From Achromobacter sp. MYb9 (GTDB taxonomy: Bacteria; Pseudomonadota; Gammaproteobacteria; Burkholderiales; Burkholderiaceae_B): a DNA stretch of 64,000 bases. Shown here in pieces: positions 61,203 to 64,000 of the stretch; position 1 is the stretch's first letter, and the number at the start of each line of letters is the position of its first letter. The translations under genes and the position numbers were made by a program. The stretch covers positions 32,203 through 96,202 of the forward strand of contig NZ_PCOQ01000024.1 in NCBI RefSeq assembly GCF_002975275.1, given 5' to 3'. The notes beneath the pieces were generated by a model. That model was not told where the DNA came from, searched no databases, and saw only the letters and a program-made list of their open reading frames with translations.

Positions 61203-62060
61203 ATGTGTCGTTGGCTGGCCTACACCGGTAATCCCTTGCAGATGGAGAGCGTGCTGTTCAAGGCGAAGCACTCCCTCATCGACCAGAGCCTGCACGCGCG
61301 CCTGGGCGCCACCACGACGAACGGAGACGGTTTCGGGCTGGGGTGGTATGGACGCCCCGCGGATGGCCGCCCGCCAGAGCCGCCGTTCCGCTACCGCAGC
61401 GTGCATCCGGCCTGGAACGACCGTAACCTGCGCGAGGCGGCGCGCGCGATCCACGCACCGTTGTTCGTGGCGCATATCCGCGCGGCCACCGATACGCCCG
61501 CGCAGGAAACCAATTGCCATCCTTTCCGGCACGGGCAGTGGCTGTTCGTGCATAACGGCGTGATTCGCGACTACCCGCTCTTGCGCCGCGACCTGATGCT
61601 GATGATCGCGCCGGCGTATTTCGGCTCGCTCGAGGGGTCCACGGACTCCGAGGTGATGTTCCTGCTGGCGCTGACGTTCGGCCTGGAGGAAGACCCCATC
61701 CCGGCGCTGGCGCGCATGGTGGGCGCGGTGGAGGAGACCGGGCGGCGCCATGGCGTGGCGCATCCCATCAACATGACGGTCTGCGCGCTGGACGGCGAAC
61801 GCCTGATCGCGGTGCGTTATTCCAGCGAAACCGAGTCGCGCACGTTGTTCCACAATACCTGCGTGCGGCACTTGCGCGAGCTTTATCCTGACGATCCGCA
61901 GATCGCGGCGCTGGACGAAGATGCCTTTCTGCTGCTGTCCGAGCCGCTGAGCGAGATGCCGGGAGCCTGGGAAGAGGTGCCTGAGGCCACGGCGATCATC
62001 GCCGGGCGGGGCGATGTGGCGCACTATCCGTTCGTGCCGATCCCGCCTGGCGAAGGGTAA
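61203..62060 (+). CDS. Class II glutamine amidotransferase (YafJ type)
   Basis: 285 residues of an N-terminal nucleophile amidotransferase domain. Cys2 after the starter Met is the expected nucleophile (MCRWLAYTG), with the typical [29 protein letters not shown] and [12 protein letters not shown] stretches. It has only the glutaminase domain, without a synthase partner domain, as in YafJ; the acceptor of the ammonia is unknown. AAGGAG precedes the ATG. Confidence 0.9.
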   Translation: MCRWLAYTGNPLQMESVLFKAKHSLIDQSLHARLGATTTNGDGFGLGWYGRPADGRPPEPPFRYRSVHPAWNDRNLREAARAIHAPLFVAHIRAATDTPAQETNCHPFRHGQWLFVHNGVIRDYPLLRRDLMLMIAPAYFGSLEGSTDSEVMFLLALTFGLEEDPIPALARMVGAVEETGRRHGVAHPINMTVCALDGERLIAVRYSSETESRTLFHNTCVRHLRELYPDDPQIAALDEDAFLLLSEPLSEMPGAWEEVPEATAIIAGRGDVAHYPFVPIPPGEG

Positions 62061-62062
62061 GG

Positions 62063-62157
62063 GGCCCGGCGATAAGTAAGGCCCCCCACGCTGCGCACGC
62101 TCGGCGTGCTTGCTGCCCCCCGAGGGGGCTTTTTAGCTTGGGGCGGCCCGGCGATAA
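62063..62157 (+). repeat. Dispersed GC-rich intergenic repeat with flanking direct repeats
   Basis: CCCCCCACGCTGCGC (62082 on), a spacer, GCTTGCTGCCCCCC, GAGGGGGCT, then CTTGGGGCGGCCC. The blocks match the coding copy in ttcA. GGCCCGGCGATAA occurs on both sides (62063-62075 and 62145-62157). The CCCCC-GA-GGGGG core followed by T residues could also act as a terminator after the amidotransferase gene. Confidence 0.75.
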
Positions 62158-62261
62158 AAGGGGTCATCAAGCACGTATTCCTCATATGGGGGAGAATGCG
62201 TGTCGCATGACTTTGCGACGTCCTGGGCCGCGAAAGCACCCTAACTGAATAAGGAAGTTGC

Positions 62262-62882
62262 ATGACTAATAGCAAAACCCCGCAGGCCTCTGACGCATTG
62301 GCGGTGTTTACGCACACGGGGAGCGCCCCGGTTCGCTTTGAATTGCATGACAAGGGTGTCGTCAGCCAGCAGGGCGACACGCGCCAATACGCCGCTTTCG
62401 CGGATATCCAGGATCTCTGCCTGTTCGCTGCCGGCCCGGACGCCGCAGCGGGCCCGGTCAACAGCCTTGCCTATCGCACGGACGCGGCAGCAGACTGGAC
62501 CGTGGTGCCCAGCGGCATCACCGATTTCCCCGTTTTCATGGATGGATTCCGTTCGCGTTACGTCGAGCAGCGCCTGCCGGTGCTGGAAGCGGCGATCGCC
62601 GATGGCGCGCGTGTTCCGTTCCGCTATGTGAAGGCCGGCGAATTCCCCCGCCTGGAAACGCAAGAGCTGGCTCTGTCGGCGGAAGGGCTGCACATCGGCG
62701 GCGCCACCTGGCCCTACGAGTCGCTCAAGCGCATCGACCTGAATGACTGGACCGAGACGGTCACCCTGCAAGACGACAGCGGCAAGACGGTGTTTTCGTG
62801 CCTGGCCACGCGCATCCTCAGTTCGGACCTGTTGGTTAACCTGGTGTACGACCAGTTGGGACAAACGGCGGAATACGCCTGA
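62262..62882 (+). CDS. Hypothetical protein, 206 residues
   Basis: Not recognised. No signal peptide or membrane segment. Mixed sequence with two similar halves of about 100 residues: early PVRFELHDKGVVSQQGDTRQ, later YVKAGEFPRLETQELALSAE and LHIGGATWPYESLKRIDLND, the latter reminiscent of PH-like beta sheets, but this is a guess. AAGGA precedes the ATG by seven bases. A perfect inverted repeat, GTCGCA (62202-62207) and TGCGAC (62214-62219), lies about 45 bases upstream. A terminator follows. Confidence 0.75.
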   Translation: MTNSKTPQASDALAVFTHTGSAPVRFELHDKGVVSQQGDTRQYAAFADIQDLCLFAAGPDAAAGPVNSLAYRTDAAADWTVVPSGITDFPVFMDGFRSRYVEQRLPVLEAAIADGARVPFRYVKAGEFPRLETQELALSAEGLHIGGATWPYESLKRIDLNDWTETVTLQDDSGKTVFSCLATRILSSDLLVNLVYDQLGQTAEYA

Positions 62883-62931
62883 GTGGGCATGGCCCCAGCG
62901 GCGCCAGGCGCGCCGGCTGTTCCCGGATGAA

Positions 62932-62959
62932 GAAAGGGCCGCTGTCAGCGGCCCTTTTC
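62932..62959. terminator. Bidirectional terminator
   Basis: GAAAGGGCCGCT, loop, AGCGGCCCTTTTC. Lies between the converging hypothetical gene and dapD. Confidence 0.9.
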
Positions 62960-62962
62960 CAT

Positions 62963-64000
62963 TCAGTGCCCCGCGTGCAGCGCGGGATTCAAGGCGCCCC
63001 AGGCGGCGGTGCGCACCAGGCATTCGACCACGCCGGTCTGCGAGTTGCGGCGGAACAGCAGGCCATGCTGGCCCGCTAGCTGCAGGGCCTTCACGACGGC
63101 GCCTTCCGGCGTCAGCACGCGGGTGCCGGCGGTGACGTAGCAGCCGGCCTCGACCACGCAGTCATCGCCCAGCGAAATGCCCAGCCCGGAGTTGGCGCCC
63201 AGCAGGCAGCGTTTGCCGATGGACACGACTTGCTTGCCGCCGCCGGACATGGTGCCCATGATGGAGGCGCCGCCGCCGATGTCGCTGCCGTCGTCGACGA
63301 TGACGCCCGCGCTGATGCGGCCTTCGACCATGGACGCGCCGAGCGTGCCGGCGTTGAAGTTGCAGAACCCTTCATGCAGCACGGTGGTGCCGGGCGACAG
63401 ATGCGCACCCAGGCGCACGCGCGCGGTATCGGCGATGCGGACGCCACCGGGGACGACGTAGTCGGTCATGCGCGGGATTTTGTCGACGCCGCGGATCTCA
63501 AGGGTCTGGCCGGTGGCGCGTAGTTGCCAGCGCAAGGCGTCGACCTGATCGACGGCGCAAGGGCCGACGGAGGTCCACGCAACGTTGGCCAGCACACCAA
63601 ACAAGCCATCCAGGTTGGCGTCGTGCGGGCGGATCAGCCGATGGCTAAGCAGATGCAGGCGCAGATAGGCGTCATGCGCGTCGGCGGGCGGTTCGTCGAG
63701 CGAGGCGATGGCGGTGCGCACGGCAACGATATCGACTTTACGGCGGGTGTCGCGAATGAGGGCGGTGGGAACGTGTTCGCCAAGCGCGGCACGCGCTTCT
63801 TCGGGCGTCAGATGACGGGTCCCGCCAGCGGGAGCGTGATCGGCCAGCGAGGGGCGCGGATACCAGGTATCCAGAACGGTGCCGTCAGCGGCAAGCGTGG
63901 CAAGGCCATAAGCGATGGCGCTTTGAGGGGCGGGGGCGGCGGCGGCGGCAGGGGCGGGGGGGGCGGGGTCGCCCGACAACAGGCACGCGAACTCTTCCCC
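62963..64000 (-). CDS. dapD: 2,3,4,5-tetrahydropyridine-2,6-dicarboxylate N-succinyltransferase, Pseudomonas-type (5' end uncertain)
   Basis: Transfers succinate in lysine and diaminopimelate synthesis. The long form, as in Pseudomonas aeruginosa: AYLRLHLLSHRLIRPHDANL, MTDYVVPGGVRIADTARVRL and GTTVLHEGFCNFNAGTLG align well, and the C-terminus has a left-handed beta-helix with hexapeptide repeats and ends NPALHAGH. This differs from the short E. coli-type DapD. The frame is open to the window edge; TTG 63979 is the only candidate start in view, and an Ala/Pro-rich stretch follows it. Whether this gene is complete cannot be told. Confidence 0.85.
   Translation of the reverse strand, partial: GEEFACLLSGDPAPPAPAAAAAPAPQSAIAYGLATLAADGTVLDTWYPRPSLADHAPAGGTRHLTPEEARAALGEHVPTALIRDTRRKVDIVAVRTAIASLDEPPADAHDAYLRLHLLSHRLIRPHDANLDGLFGVLANVAWTSVGPCAVDQVDALRWQLRATGQTLEIRGVDKIPRMTDYVVPGGVRIADTARVRLGAHLSPGTTVLHEGFCNFNAGTLGASMVEGRISAGVIVDDGSDIGGGASIMGTMSGGGKQVVSIGKRCLLGANSGLGISLGDDCVVEAGCYVTAGTRVLTPEGAVVKALQLAGQHGLLFRRNSQTGVVECLVRTAAWGALNPALHAGH

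Overview
This 64 kb window is high-GC chromosomal DNA with the gene content and order of a betaproteobacterium of the Alcaligenaceae, most likely Achromobacter or Bordetella-like. Evidence is the rpe-gph-trpEGDC cluster, a betaproteobacterial atpIBEFHAGDC operon, solitary Bug-family (tripartite tricarboxylate) binding proteins, and a short GC-rich intergenic repeat that I recognise from that group. The genus assignment is inference. I see no insertion sequence, prophage, CRISPR array or rRNA. The only RNA gene found is tRNA-Sec.

Left part (1-15.3 kb): a sterol desaturase-family gene cut by the window edge, an acyl-CoA thioesterase and a secreted DUF1254/DUF1214 protein, then a complete respiratory formate dehydrogenase-N locus. 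fdnG carries an in-frame TGA with a SECIS hairpin directly after it, so the two ORFs are one selenoprotein gene. fdxH, fdnI, fdhE, selA, selB and the tRNA-Sec gene (selC) follow in one direction, and selD lies 1.8 kb further on. The enzyme, its membrane anchor, its maturation factor and all four selenocysteine factors are therefore in one place.

Middle part (15.3-44.4 kb): a LysR regulator divergent from a DsbA-fold isomerase; an aldehyde dehydrogenase plus DUF779 operon with a near-perfect sigma-54 promoter facing its AcoR-type activator; rpe-gph, an unlisted 24-residue trp leader peptide with a terminator-type attenuator, and trpEGDC; apaG, mltA, a UbiH-type hydroxylase and dsbC; folB-ttcA, where a dispersed repeat forms part of the ttcA reading frame; and a beta-ketoadipate-type cluster (enol-lactonase, LysR, two Bug proteins, CoA-transferase A and B). 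M61 peptidase, enoyl-CoA hydratase and a second DUF1254/DUF1214 protein complete this part.

Right part (44.4-64 kb): the nine-gene F1Fo ATP synthase operon with a long repeat-containing leader and a possible three-arm RNA switch between atpA and atpG; a Fis-type DNA-binding protein with a 9-bp tandem repeat; hemE; priA, preceded by an AT-rich stretch with a perfect DnaA box; a Rep-type helicase; an AraC regulator; a threonine aldolase; a class II glutamine amidotransferase; a second copy of the dispersed repeat; a hypothetical protein; and a Pseudomonas-type dapD running off the right edge.

No complete new multi-gene system was found. The most interesting items are the coding repeat in ttcA with its intergenic copy, the trp attenuator, the compact selenocysteine cassette, the sigma-54 unit, and the atpA-atpG hairpin switch.
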